A stretch of DNA of 64,000 nt, from assembly GCA_910577675.1 (NCBI GenBank), contig CAJTOR010000019.1:1-64000 (forward strand), read 5' to 3'. The notes below the pieces were generated by a model, which made no database searches, had not been told where the DNA came from, and saw only the letters and a program-made list of their open reading frames with translations. Every line of letters starts with the position of its first letter. The first letter of the stretch is position 1. This DNA comes from an uncultured Lachnospiraceae bacterium. GTDB lineage: Bacteria > Bacillota > Clostridia > Lachnospirales > Lachnospiraceae. The position numbers and the translations under genes were made by a program. This document shows positions 14,598 through 22,918 of this stretch, piece by piece.

Positions 14598-15098
14598 ATG
14601 CGGCGGGAAGAACAGGGAAAAAAAGCCTTTATGGCAGGTTTAATCAGTATGGTATTCCTCCTCGGTATTTTTGCTGTGGCATCCCTTTTTCTGATAAATA
14701 TCGGTGTGCAGGTCTACAAGAATGTAGTGATTGCGAACAATGACAATTTTGAGCTTAGGACTTCCCTGTCCTATCTGGCGACAAGGGTGCGTCAGGCGGA
14801 TCAGACCGGGATGGTGGAAATACGCGAGGAGGATGGGATTAAAATTCTTGTACTCGGCGAGGAGAATGAGGATGGGGAATTTGAAACCTGTCTTTATTTC
14901 TGGGACGGTTTCCTGTATGAACATTTTATGGAGAAGGGCGGATATTTTGAGCCGGGTTACGGGATGGAAACATTTGAGGTGGAATCCCTTATAATGGAAC
15001 AAAAAGCGTCGGGGCAGCTTTATTTCAGAGCCACGGGCGGCGGCGGGGATACGGAGGAACTTTATATGACGCTGCGCGCAGGGCGCGGGGCGGACTAG
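14598..15098 (+). CDS. pilin-like protein, DUF4860-like
   Basis: A 166-residue protein with one N-terminal membrane helix (about 10-33: AFMAGLISMVFLLGIFAVASLFLINIG), a following long amphipathic helix (to about 65) and an acidic beta-rich C-domain. From memory it fits DUF4860, a family found in clostridial pilus loci. The topology is pilin-like but the usual Gly-Phe cleavage and Glu-5 motif is not evident. GAAGGGGG lies upstream of the ATG. It is third in the pilus operon. Confidence 0.7.
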   Translation: MRREEQGKKAFMAGLISMVFLLGIFAVASLFLINIGVQVYKNVVIANNDNFELRTSLSYLATRVRQADQTGMVEIREEDGIKILVLGEENEDGEFETCLYFWDGFLYEHFMEKGGYFEPGYGMETFEVESLIMEQKASGQLYFRATGGGGDTEELYMTLRAGRGAD

Positions 15099-15109
15099 GG
15101 GGAGTTTTA

Positions 15110-15562
15110 ATGGGAAATGAGAGGGGCAATTACAGGAGGGCGATTTTGGAGCTGGTGCTCGTCACTGGTATTTTTGCTGTTGTGAGTGTCTTCCTTTTAA
15201 GAATTTACCTGACCGCTGACCATTTGAGGGGCGAAGCGGTTGCAATCAGTACCGCGACCGTGCGCGCGCAGGGAGTGGCGGAGGCAGTAAAGAGATCGGG
15301 AACTGATTTTGCGGCGGCGCAGTTTGGCATGCAGGGCGGGGATGGCTATAGTATTTTAAGATTTGGAAAAAACTGGGAAACAGTATCGGAAAACGAAAAG
15401 TATCAGCTTGTGCTTGTCGAAACGGGGCGGGAGGACGGAGTGCTGCATGCGGTGGTATATGTGGGCGGCGCGACGCTTGAGGATGCTGTTCTTGGCGGGA
15501 ATGCGGATGAGGAAAAGCTTTTGTGCAGGCTTTCTGTTGCGGTGTATGGCGGCTTAGAGTGA
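15110..15562 (+). CDS. pilin-like protein of the pilus operon
   Basis: A 150-residue protein starting with a short basic leader (MGNERGNYRR) and a helix ILELVLVTGIFAVVSVFLLRIY, in which Glu stands near the position of the conserved pilin Glu-5. A globular domain follows (residues 45-150). It could be a minor pseudopilin, though the cleavage site is not canonical. GGGGAG precedes the ATG. It lies 11 nt after the previous gene and almost touches the next. Confidence 0.7.
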   Translation: MGNERGNYRRAILELVLVTGIFAVVSVFLLRIYLTADHLRGEAVAISTATVRAQGVAEAVKRSGTDFAAAQFGMQGGDGYSILRFGKNWETVSENEKYQLVLVETGREDGVLHAVVYVGGATLEDAVLGGNADEEKLLCRLSVAVYGGLE

Positions 15563-15569
15563 GGTGGCG

Positions 15570-16028
15570 ATGAAGAATCCGAGATACCATATGAATATTG
15601 GCGGCGCATCCATCATCCTGCTGATTGCGGTCTTCGGGCTGACGGTCTTTGCCGTGCTTTCCATCCGGGCATCCTACAAGGAGCGCCAGATGGCGCAGAA
15701 GAACCGGGAAGCGGTGGAGGCTTATTATGAGGCGGATGCACGGGCGGAGGAGATTTTTGCGCAGGTGGCAAATAAGTGGGAGGATGCGGGGCGCGTGGGG
15801 AGTGCGCAGGCGGTGCTTGATGCGTTAAAGCTTTCGGAAGAGATGGAGGCAAAAGCTGCGGAGAATGAAATTTCCTTTCAGGTTGATGTGGATCACAACA
15901 GGGTTTTATATGTAAGCCTGGGGCTTGATAAAGGGGGATGTTCGGTTCTTCGCTGGAAGCTTGTGAGCGGGACATCCGGCAGCTACGGGGAAAGTATTGA
16001 TCTTTGGGATGGGGGTTTTACGGAGTAG
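15570..16028 (+). CDS. pilin-like or pilus-assembly membrane protein
   Basis: A 152-residue protein with one membrane helix at about residues 10-32 (GGASIILLIAVFGLTVFAVLSI), an Ala/Glu-rich helix (35-100) and a short beta C-domain. I do not recognise the family; position and topology link it to the pilus machine. The ATG at 15570 is chosen over GTG 15564 because GAGG sits 5 nt before it. It directly precedes the PilT-like ATPase gene, 16 nt away. Confidence 0.68.
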   Translation: MKNPRYHMNIGGASIILLIAVFGLTVFAVLSIRASYKERQMAQKNREAVEAYYEADARAEEIFAQVANKWEDAGRVGSAQAVLDALKLSEEMEAKAAENEISFQVDVDHNRVLYVSLGLDKGGCSVLRWKLVSGTSGSYGESIDLWDGGFTE

Positions 16029-16044
16029 GAAAGGGAGAAATGTT

Positions 16045-17100
16045 ATGGATGTTACAGAGGTTTTAAGGGGCGCGGTGGGACAGAAGGCATCGGATATTTT
16101 CTTTATTGTCGGCCAGCCTGTAGCGTACAAGATCGGGGGACAGATTGTCCGGCAGGCAGGTGATTTTATTGACAGGTCGGAGGCGGAGGAGGCGATTGAC
16201 ACACTCTACCATTTGGCGGATGGGAGGGATTTAACCGCGAGGGAGGGGGGCGATGATGATTTTGCGATCTCCGTCCCGGGTGTGGGGCGTTTCCGCGTCA
16301 ATATATTCCGCCAGAGGGGCACATGGAGCGCAGTGTTAAGGAGTGTGGCTTTCGAGCTGCCGGATGTGGCATCGATGGGGATACCGGAATCGGTGATACG
16401 CATGGGCAGCCAGAAGAAAGGGATTATTCTTGTGACGGGGACGGCGGGCAGCGGGAAGAGTACCACCCTTTCGTATATTATCGACCAGATCAACAGTACA
16501 AGGAATTGCCATATACTGACACTTGAAGATCCGATTGAGTTTTTGCATAAACATAAGAAGAGTATTGTAAGCCAGAGGGAGATTAATATTGATACGGCGG
16601 ATTACGGCAAGGCACTGCGCGCGGCGATGCGCGAGGCTCCGGATGTGATCCTGATCGGTGAAATGCGCGATCTTGAAACTATTGAGATCGCGATGACGGC
16701 GGCGGAAACGGGGCATCTGGTTCTCTCCACACTGCATACGGTCGGTGCGGCGAACACGATTGACCGTGTGATCGATGTCTTCCCGGCAAACCAGCAGCAG
16801 CAGATCCGCGTCCAGCTTTCGATGGTGCTCAATGCGATTGTTTCGCAGCAGCTACTGCCACAGGTGGGCGGCGGGCTGGTGCCGGCGTTTGAGATACTTG
16901 AGGCCAACAGTGCAATACGGACTATGATAAGGGATGGCAAGGTGCACCAGATTGATTCGGTTATTTACTCGTCTGCGAAGGAGGGGATGAAATCGATGGA
17001 TGCAAGTATTCTAGAGCTTTACAGGGCGGGGCGCATCGATGGGGAAACAGCACTTAATTACTGTATGAACCCGGATGCGATGCGGCGCAATGTAAGTTAG
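16045..17100 (+). CDS. pilT: PilT-type pilus retraction ATPase
   Basis: A 351-residue secretion ATPase of the PilT class. After an N-terminal PAS-like domain (1-100), the core shows Walker A GTAGSGKSTT (about residue 134), the Asp box LEDPIEFLHKHKKS, Walker B DVILIGEMRD and the His box STLHTVGAANTIDRVIDVFP. QLSMVLNAIVSQQLLP and the ILE.NSAIRTMIRDGK region are typical of PilT rather than PilB, so it should drive retraction. No PilB/GspE extension ATPase, major pilin or prepilin peptidase is seen in the window, so they must be elsewhere or the system works otherwise. The start is at 16045 behind AAGGGAG. Confidence 0.92.
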   Translation: MDVTEVLRGAVGQKASDIFFIVGQPVAYKIGGQIVRQAGDFIDRSEAEEAIDTLYHLADGRDLTAREGGDDDFAISVPGVGRFRVNIFRQRGTWSAVLRSVAFELPDVASMGIPESVIRMGSQKKGIILVTGTAGSGKSTTLSYIIDQINSTRNCHILTLEDPIEFLHKHKKSIVSQREINIDTADYGKALRAAMREAPDVILIGEMRDLETIEIAMTAAETGHLVLSTLHTVGAANTIDRVIDVFPANQQQQIRVQLSMVLNAIVSQQLLPQVGGGLVPAFEILEANSAIRTMIRDGKVHQIDSVIYSSAKEGMKSMDASILELYRAGRIDGETALNYCMNPDAMRRNVS

Positions 17101-17215
17101 CCAGTCTTTGAATGTTTCCGCAAAATTGCCTGCTTACTGCGGTTACAGATATATTGGTTGACTTAGGAGAAAAGGGACATGGGACATGACCTTTGTGCAG
17201 AAAGGAAGTGATTGC

Positions 17216-18055
17216 ATGGAAAAATGGAAATGGAAATGGCTGATGGCTGCCGCGCTGGTGCTTTTGCTGATGCCGGTTATGGGAGTGCACACCATTATGG
17301 CAGCAAAGGAGAAAGAGAAGACAGAAACTTCGGTGACCGACAACGGGAACGGGACTTTTGATGTTGTGTATGACAATACGGAAGGTGCGGGGATTGTTGT
17401 CATGGTGTCTAAGGATGAAGTGGATTACAAGTATTTCCTTAGTGAAGGGATTGTGACGGAAGTGATTCCACTTACACTTGGCAACGGGGAGTACAAAATC
17501 CGTATCTGCAAGAACATTACGGGAAACAAATACAGTGTGATCTATTCGACCACCCTCGAGATTGAGATGGAGGATGAAACCATTGTATTTACAAACCCGA
17601 ATATTATTGTGGATTATGAAACGAAGGAGAAGGCGGTCAAAAAGGCTGGGACACTCTGTAAGAGCTGCAAGACTGATATAAAGAAGATTACGGCAGTTTA
17701 CAAGTATCTGGTGGAGAACTATTCTTACGATTATGCGAAGGTGGAATCCGTGCGCTCAATGAGCGGTTATATCCCGAGTGTCAGCAAGACCTATGCGGAT
17801 AAGATGGGGATCTGCTACGATATTGCTTCCCTCTATGCGGCGATGCTTCGCAGCCAGGGGATCACGGCTAAGGTCGTAACCGGCTACACGCCGGCAATCA
17901 GCACGCTGCACGCATGGAATGAGGTCTATGACGAAGATAAGGATAAGTGGTATGTGATCGATGTAACTTCCGATATTGTGTACTATCAGGCAGGCGTATC
18001 GTACAAGATGAAGAAGGATGCAGAGGATTACAGCGCGGTAAAATACTATCATTAA
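17216..18055 (+). CDS. secreted transglutaminase-like protein
   Basis: A 279-residue exported protein with a signal peptide (basic WKWKW start, hydrophobic core about 8-25, likely cut after AAA near residue 29). A beta-rich N-domain (30-115) is followed by a transglutaminase/cysteine-protease-like domain with the expected triad: Cys in GICYDIASLYAAML (about 199), His in LHAWNEVY (about 232) and Asp in WYVIDVTSD (about 247). Such proteins cleave or cross-link peptides at the cell surface; the substrate is unknown. The start at 17216 follows AAAGGAAG. A long bidirectional terminator follows at 18088. Confidence 0.85.
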   Translation: MEKWKWKWLMAAALVLLLMPVMGVHTIMAAKEKEKTETSVTDNGNGTFDVVYDNTEGAGIVVMVSKDEVDYKYFLSEGIVTEVIPLTLGNGEYKIRICKNITGNKYSVIYSTTLEIEMEDETIVFTNPNIIVDYETKEKAVKKAGTLCKSCKTDIKKITAVYKYLVENYSYDYAKVESVRSMSGYIPSVSKTYADKMGICYDIASLYAAMLRSQGITAKVVTGYTPAISTLHAWNEVYDEDKDKWYVIDVTSDIVYYQAGVSYKMKKDAEDYSAVKYYH

Positions 18056-18087
18056 GATAATTAAAATGCTTCCGGATAGCGGAAAGT

Positions 18088-18158
18088 AAAAGCAAGGGAG
18101 CTGTTGTAAAAATTCGGCAATTGTGCATATGCCGTTTTGCAGCAGCTCCCTTGCTTTT
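18088..18158. terminator. long bidirectional terminator
   Basis: AAAAGCAAGGGAGCTG (18088-18103) pairs perfectly with 18143-18158, and pairing continues inward (TTGTAAAA with TTTTGCAG and CGGCA with TGCCG), giving roughly 30 bp in all. It lies between two convergent genes with T or A tracts on both sides. Confidence 0.9.
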
Positions 18159-18235
18159 ATTTGCTGATAGTCAAAGGAAATTTTCATATCCTTAGCTGTT
18201 TCGCATCTTGTTTTTCCAAATCATTATTGTGGATA

Positions 18236-19129
18236 TTATTTTACATCTTCTTCCAGCAAATCAAGGAAATGTTTTGCGCTTTCCGGCAGCGGGAGTGTGC
18301 CGTCACAGGCGGCGATCAGCTTGCGTTCCGGCAGTGGCTGTTCGGTTTCCAGGATGGTGAGCCCGGCTGAATTCTCCCCTGCAATACAAAAATCGGGCAC
18401 GAAGGCGATGCCGAGTCCGATGCGCGCAAAGTCTATCAGGAGATCGTTGCTGCTAAGTTCGACTGCGGGGGCAAGCTCGAGCGAGTGTTCCAGAAAGAGA
18501 TTATGTAAAAACGTGCTTGTTGTGGAGGGCTTGCCAAGCATCAGGATCGGAAGTTTTTGCAGGTCATTCAGGGAAAGTTTTTTATCCGCAGGGGCAAAGT
18601 ACTGGGGGTTGGCGACGAAAACGTCGCAAAAGCGCCTGACTTCGGTAAGTTTCATACCGTTTGTAAGCGCGGGGTTCGGGGAGTTCGCAATAATAAGATC
18701 TGCTTTGCCCGCCTCCAAAAGTTCCGCGCAGCGCAGTGAAGTGCCGTTTAGTACGCGCAGGTGTATCTGCGGGTAGAGCCGGTGGAAACGGCTTAGATAG
18801 GGAAGGAGATAGTATCGGCAGATTGTGTCTGAAGCAGCGATGCGAAGCTGTGCGCTTTTGCTTCCGGTACAGGAGCACAGTTGGTCTTCCCCGCGGCAGA
18901 TCAGATGGATTGCGGGTTCAATATGTTTAAATAGGATTTCTCCTTCTTTTGTGAGGCTGACCCGCTTTGTGCTTCTGGTAAACAGCGTTACGTCAAGTCT
19001 TTTTTCGAGTACCTTGATGGATTGGCTGACGGCTGACTGCGAGATAAAGAGTTCTCCCGCCGCCTCGGAAAAGCTCAGTGTCCTCGCAACATGGTAAAAA
19101 ACCTTGTACAGTTCATAATTGATATCCAT
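18236..19129 (-). CDS. LysR-family transcription regulator
   Basis: A 297-residue LTTR. The N-terminal winged HTH is clear (LYKVFYHVARTLSFSEAAGELFISQSAVSQSIKVLEKRLDVTLFTRSTKRVSLTKEG, residues 6-65), followed by the periplasmic-binding-like effector domain (about 90-290). It shares a minus-strand unit with the MraY-like gene, 27 nt downstream of that gene, so it is probably co-transcribed with it instead of divergent from its target, which is unusual for LysR proteins. Effector and target are unknown. Confidence 0.92.
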   Translation of the reverse strand: MDINYELYKVFYHVARTLSFSEAAGELFISQSAVSQSIKVLEKRLDVTLFTRSTKRVSLTKEGEILFKHIEPAIHLICRGEDQLCSCTGSKSAQLRIAASDTICRYYLLPYLSRFHRLYPQIHLRVLNGTSLRCAELLEAGKADLIIANSPNPALTNGMKLTEVRRFCDVFVANPQYFAPADKKLSLNDLQKLPILMLGKPSTTSTFLHNLFLEHSLELAPAVELSSNDLLIDFARIGLGIAFVPDFCIAGENSAGLTILETEQPLPERKLIAACDGTLPLPESAKHFLDLLEEDVK

Positions 19130-19156
19130 AAAACCCCCGTTTTGTTATAAGAGCCA

Positions 19157-20119
19157 TTACAGAACCGCATACAGGTATGCGCAGGAGAGTACTGCCTGCA
19201 AAATCAGGAACCGGAATACTGTCTGCGTGTCGGACCAGCCTGCATTTTTGCGGGCGTGGTCGTGCAGCGGTGTGCGCGTGTTCTTCAGGATGTGGATTTT
19301 TAAAAAGCGCAGCAGGGAAACTTTTACCAGCCCGATTCCGCCGTCGATTAAAAAGACCAGGCAGAAGATAAGGAAGAGGAGCGGGCGGCCTGATTTCAGG
19401 GAGAGCAGGGCAAGTAAAAGACCGATTGCGCGGGAGCCGGCATCCCCCATCAACAGTTTGCTTGGCGAGGCGTTAAACCACAGGTAACCGAGCAGACAGA
19501 TCACGATCATCAGACAGAGCTGGCTGTATACCAGATTGTCAAGTGCCCCCTTAAACAGGGCGAAATATGAGAGGAAGGAGATGATCGCCACGCTGCCGCA
19601 CAGCCCGTCAACGCCGTCCGAACAGTTGGTGACGTTGATGGAAACCCAGATCAGTATCATTGCAAGTACGATGTAGACAGCCTTGGGCAATGTGAGAGTG
19701 TAATCTGCAAGCATAATGGTCATGTCCGTACCGTTATAGTTGACGTAGGAGAACGCACAGACAAAGGCGATAACTAAATCGATCAATCCTTTCTTGTATT
19801 CCCCCCACGGCGTTCTTGAGCTGTCGTCAAGATAACCGCTTAACATGGCGGCGATAATCATAATCAGGTAGATTAAAAGTTCCTTTTCAAACGGGATGAA
19901 AAGCAGGGCAAAAATGCAGAACACCAGGATAAAGACAATGCCCGCACCGCGGGGCTTGCCCTGTGAGAGGGCACCGTTGACCGCGAAAGCACGTCCACCG
20001 TCACGCGGCAAAATATTCTGCATTGTTTTCAGTAAAAAACAGGTCAGCAAAAAGGCCAGGACCAGTCCGATAAAGGCGATCCATTTAGCGGCAGAATCAG
20101 GAAATAATAAGTACAGCAT
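19157..20119 (-). CDS. MraY/WecA-family phosphosugar transferase
   Basis: A 320-residue polytopic membrane enzyme with about ten helices. Family motifs are recognisable but divergent: KPRGAGIVF near residue 55, DDSSRTPWGEYKK (for the DD motif, about 97), NCSDGVDGLCG (for NxxDGxDGL, about 165), GDAGSRAIG (for GDxGS, about 226) and PLHDHARKNAGWSDTQTVFRF (for the HHH loop, about 285), where the central His is Asp. It should move a phospho-sugar from a UDP donor to undecaprenyl phosphate. It is not in a dcw cluster, so it is probably a paralogue for another glycan or a specialised wall precursor. GGAGG precedes the start. Confidence 0.85.
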   Translation of the reverse strand: MLYLLFPDSAAKWIAFIGLVLAFLLTCFLLKTMQNILPRDGGRAFAVNGALSQGKPRGAGIVFILVFCIFALLFIPFEKELLIYLIMIIAAMLSGYLDDSSRTPWGEYKKGLIDLVIAFVCAFSYVNYNGTDMTIMLADYTLTLPKAVYIVLAMILIWVSINVTNCSDGVDGLCGSVAIISFLSYFALFKGALDNLVYSQLCLMIVICLLGYLWFNASPSKLLMGDAGSRAIGLLLALLSLKSGRPLLFLIFCLVFLIDGGIGLVKVSLLRFLKIHILKNTRTPLHDHARKNAGWSDTQTVFRFLILQAVLSCAYLYAVL

Positions 20120-20193
20120 AAAAAGCCTCCGTTTTTCCCCATGGATTTTGTAAGACTTACCCCACTGGATACTAAAGCCCCGGTTTTATGCAG

Positions 20194-20245
20194 GGTGTAT
20201 CCAACATTAAATAAGGTGTATCCGAATTGGAAATAATGAGTGTCC
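20194..20245. repeat. direct repeats in the mraY upstream region
   Basis: GGTGTATCC occurs at 20194-20202 and 20215-20223, exactly 21 bp apart; a partial copy (AGTGTCC) is at 20239-20245. On the minus strand they read GGATACACC upstream of the MraY-like gene. Spacing of two helical turns suggests co-operative binding sites, possibly for the LysR protein. Confidence 0.5.
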
Positions 20246-20613
20246 AAATGGGATATACTACTTATCCATAGGTTATGTTATGTTGTCTATTTTACTACAG
20301 AATCTTGGATTTGTATAGCGAGGATTTTCGTTTTTTCTTTATAGAATATTACAAAGCGGGCAGAAATACTGGTGATTTATGGAAATTTGTGCGAAAGAAA
20401 ATCTTAAAAAGCAGACAGAAAATCGTAAGATTTTTAATTTGTCGTAAGATTGAATATTGTGTCGGGTTATGCTATGATAAGTTTCGGTTCGTTTCCGAGA
20501 TATTTTACCTGTTTTTGTTGGTTAAAATAACAGGATAGGCCATGCGGATAACAGGAACAACAGAATATAGAACTGTTTACGGGCTGTATGGTGGATATAA
20601 AAGAGGGAAACGG
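20246..20613. other. AT-rich intergenic region
   Basis: This stretch separates the minus-strand MraY-like gene from the + strand LTA-synthase-like gene. A TATGAT -10-like box near 20470 may serve the latter. An 87-codon frame at 20275-20538 has no ribosome site and biased, Phe/Lys-rich content, so I see no gene here. Confidence 0.5.
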
Positions 20614-22785
20614 ATGGATTTTTTATATACGGGGGTAAAAAGAATGGAGCGGAAAGAAGCGGTAGTAAGATTGGGAAAAAATGGGAAAAGATCCCGGGCG
20701 GAAGTTTTTGCAAACACCATGGCACGCGGGGGATTTATGTCCGGGGTGTTTGTCTGGTGCGAGCTTGTTTTTCATATCTGTGTTTTCGGGAAGGTGGACG
20801 GGAACCTTATTTTCCCGGTGTTGTTTGCGGTGGCAGCGGGGTTTTTGCTGTCCATACCAGGAACGATATTCCGCGGTCATATAAATAAGATTATCACCAT
20901 TGTAATTACTGTACTTGCAGCACTCTGGTATTCGACACAGACAGTTTATGAACATATTTTCAAGGCGTTTTTGTCCGTCAACTCGATTAAGGAGAATGGT
21001 GCGGATGCGGTGGGGGAGTTTTATATGCAGGCGCTAAAAGGGATTGTTTCAGAACTTTTCCCCATTTTCCTGTATTTTCTGCCGCTTGTTTTGCTTTTGT
21101 TTTTGCTTAGGAATAAAAAGATTGGCTTCTGGCGCTCCGTGTGGGAGGCACCCTTTGTGCAGACGGCAATGGCGCTGTTGTTTTATCTTTTAACCGTACT
21201 TTTTCTGCGTATTCCGGGAAGGGAAGCATTTACACCATATGATCTTTATTATAAAGATTTTGTAATGGATTTATCAATGCAAAAGCTTGGTGTGCTGACT
21301 TCCACCAGGAAGGATATTTTGCAGGTATTTGGCAGGAATCAGGATAATACGCTTGACGATGTAGTTTTTATCGGTTTGGATGGGACACCGACCCCGGTGC
21401 CAACCAGTACACCTTCTGAGATGCCAACTATAACAGAGCAGCCTCCTGCCCCGACAAGCGCTATAGATGGGGAACTTACCCCGGCCCTAAGTCCCACGCC
21501 GACACCTTCCCCCACTCCGACCGTGCCGCCGGTTGACACTTCGCCGAATATGCTTGATATTGATTTTGGGATGCTTGCACAAAATGAGTCGAAAAAGACG
21601 ATCAAAAACCTGCACAGCTATATGGCGAATTCCGTGCCGACCAATAAAAACGAGTATACGGGAATGTTTGAGGGCTACAACCTGATTATGCTGACGGCGG
21701 AAGGGTACTCGCAGTGGGCGGTCAACGAGCAGATTACACCGACACTCTACAAGATGGTGCACGAGGGTTTTTACTTTGAGAATTATTATACGCCGCTTTG
21801 GTGGACAAGCACAAGCGACGGTGAGTTTGTGGAATGTACGGGGCTGATTCCGACCGGGACAAACAGTTTTTACAAGACTGCCAACCATTATATGCCACTT
21901 GGTTTCGGCTGGCAGTTCTCACGTCTTGGCTACAGCGCCAGGGCGTACCATAACCATTCCTACACCTATTACCACCGCGATGAAACGCACCCGAACATGG
22001 GGTACGACTATAAGGGGGCAAAGGGCGGTGGGCTTGAGGTGAAGCTTACCTGGCCGGAGTCGGATCTTGAGATGATGGAAGTTACAATACCGGAATATAT
22101 CGGCGATGAGAAGTTCCACACTTACTATATGACGGTCAGCGGGCATATGGAGTACAACTGGGGCGGCAATTCCATGTCGGCAAAGAACCGCGACTATGTG
22201 AAAGATCTTGCACTTTGTGAGGAAGCTAAAGCGTACCTTGCGGCGCAGAAAGAACTTGACCTGGCGCTTGAGTACCTGTTAGCACAGCTTGAGGAAGCGG
22301 GTGTCGCCGATAAAACAGTGATTGTGCTTTCCGGCGACCATTATCCATACGGTATGGAAAAATCTTCGATTGACGAGCTTGCAGGGCATGAGGTGGAAGA
22401 GAATTTTGAATTGTATAAGAGCCATCTTATTCTGTACTGCCCTGGTATGGAGCCTGTGACTGTAACGAAACCTTGCTCGGCACTTGATATTGTGCCGACC
22501 GTGCTCAACCTTTTTGGCGTTAAGTATGATTCCAGGCTTTTTATGGGGCAGGATATTTTCTCGACAGCGGCACCGCTTGTTATGTTTTCAAACAAGAGCT
22601 ATATTACGGACAAGGTAATGTACAATTCTAAAACCGGTGAGGTAACTAAGCTTGTCAGTGAGGAACTGCCGGAGGATTATGTAAAGACGGTATCGGCGGT
22701 CGTGAAGAACAAGTTTAATATTTCGGCGGCGATAATTACGGAGGATTACTATTCGTATTTAAAGGAATATCTGCCGCTCAAATAG
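20614..22785 (+). CDS. LTA-synthase-like phosphoglycerol transferase
   Basis: A 723-residue membrane enzyme of the LtaS/sulfatase-fold family, which builds glycerol-phosphate polymers on lipids outside the cell. Five hydrophobic segments fill residues 35-230. A Pro/Thr-rich linker (about 255-315, repeated TPTP-type) joins them to the extracellular catalytic domain. Recognisable parts are NLIMLTAEGYSQW, TPTLYKM, the likely nucleophile Thr in TSTSDGEF, VIVLSGDHYPYG with metal-binding Asp and His, and DIVPTVLNLFGV. The linker is longer than in model LtaS and may act as a wall spacer. I choose the ATG at 20614 for its AGAGGG site; 20644 or 20542 are alternatives. Confidence 0.88.
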   Translation: MDFLYTGVKRMERKEAVVRLGKNGKRSRAEVFANTMARGGFMSGVFVWCELVFHICVFGKVDGNLIFPVLFAVAAGFLLSIPGTIFRGHINKIITIVITVLAALWYSTQTVYEHIFKAFLSVNSIKENGADAVGEFYMQALKGIVSELFPIFLYFLPLVLLLFLLRNKKIGFWRSVWEAPFVQTAMALLFYLLTVLFLRIPGREAFTPYDLYYKDFVMDLSMQKLGVLTSTRKDILQVFGRNQDNTLDDVVFIGLDGTPTPVPTSTPSEMPTITEQPPAPTSAIDGELTPALSPTPTPSPTPTVPPVDTSPNMLDIDFGMLAQNESKKTIKNLHSYMANSVPTNKNEYTGMFEGYNLIMLTAEGYSQWAVNEQITPTLYKMVHEGFYFENYYTPLWWTSTSDGEFVECTGLIPTGTNSFYKTANHYMPLGFGWQFSRLGYSARAYHNHSYTYYHRDETHPNMGYDYKGAKGGGLEVKLTWPESDLEMMEVTIPEYIGDEKFHTYYMTVSGHMEYNWGGNSMSAKNRDYVKDLALCEEAKAYLAAQKELDLALEYLLAQLEEAGVADKTVIVLSGDHYPYGMEKSSIDELAGHEVEENFELYKSHLILYCPGMEPVTVTKPCSALDIVPTVLNLFGVKYDSRLFMGQDIFSTAAPLVMFSNKSYITDKVMYNSKTGEVTKLVSEELPEDYVKTVSAVVKNKFNISAAIITEDYYSYLKEYLPLK

Positions 22786-22819
22786 AGTGGTTAGAAATTA
22801 AAGTAAAAAAATCTGCATA

Positions 22820-22848
22820 TTGACTCATTATACAAACTTCTGTATAAT
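22820..22848 (+). promoter_or_regulatory. promoter of glyA
   Basis: TTGACT (22820-22825) and TATAAT (22843-22848) stand 17 nt apart, about 70 nt before the glyA start. GAGGGG (22862-22867) and CCCCT (22886-22890) in the leader may pair. Confidence 0.85.
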
Positions 22849-22918
22849 GGGAGAAAAGGCTGAGGGGAACAGTGATATAAGACCGCCCCTTTACCATGGA
22901 AGAAAGGCAGGTAAGTTA

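Noticed and set aside
20275..20538. 87-codon Phe/Lys-rich ORF
   Set aside because: No ribosome site, AT-driven composition and no family resemblance; it covers the probable promoter of the next gene.
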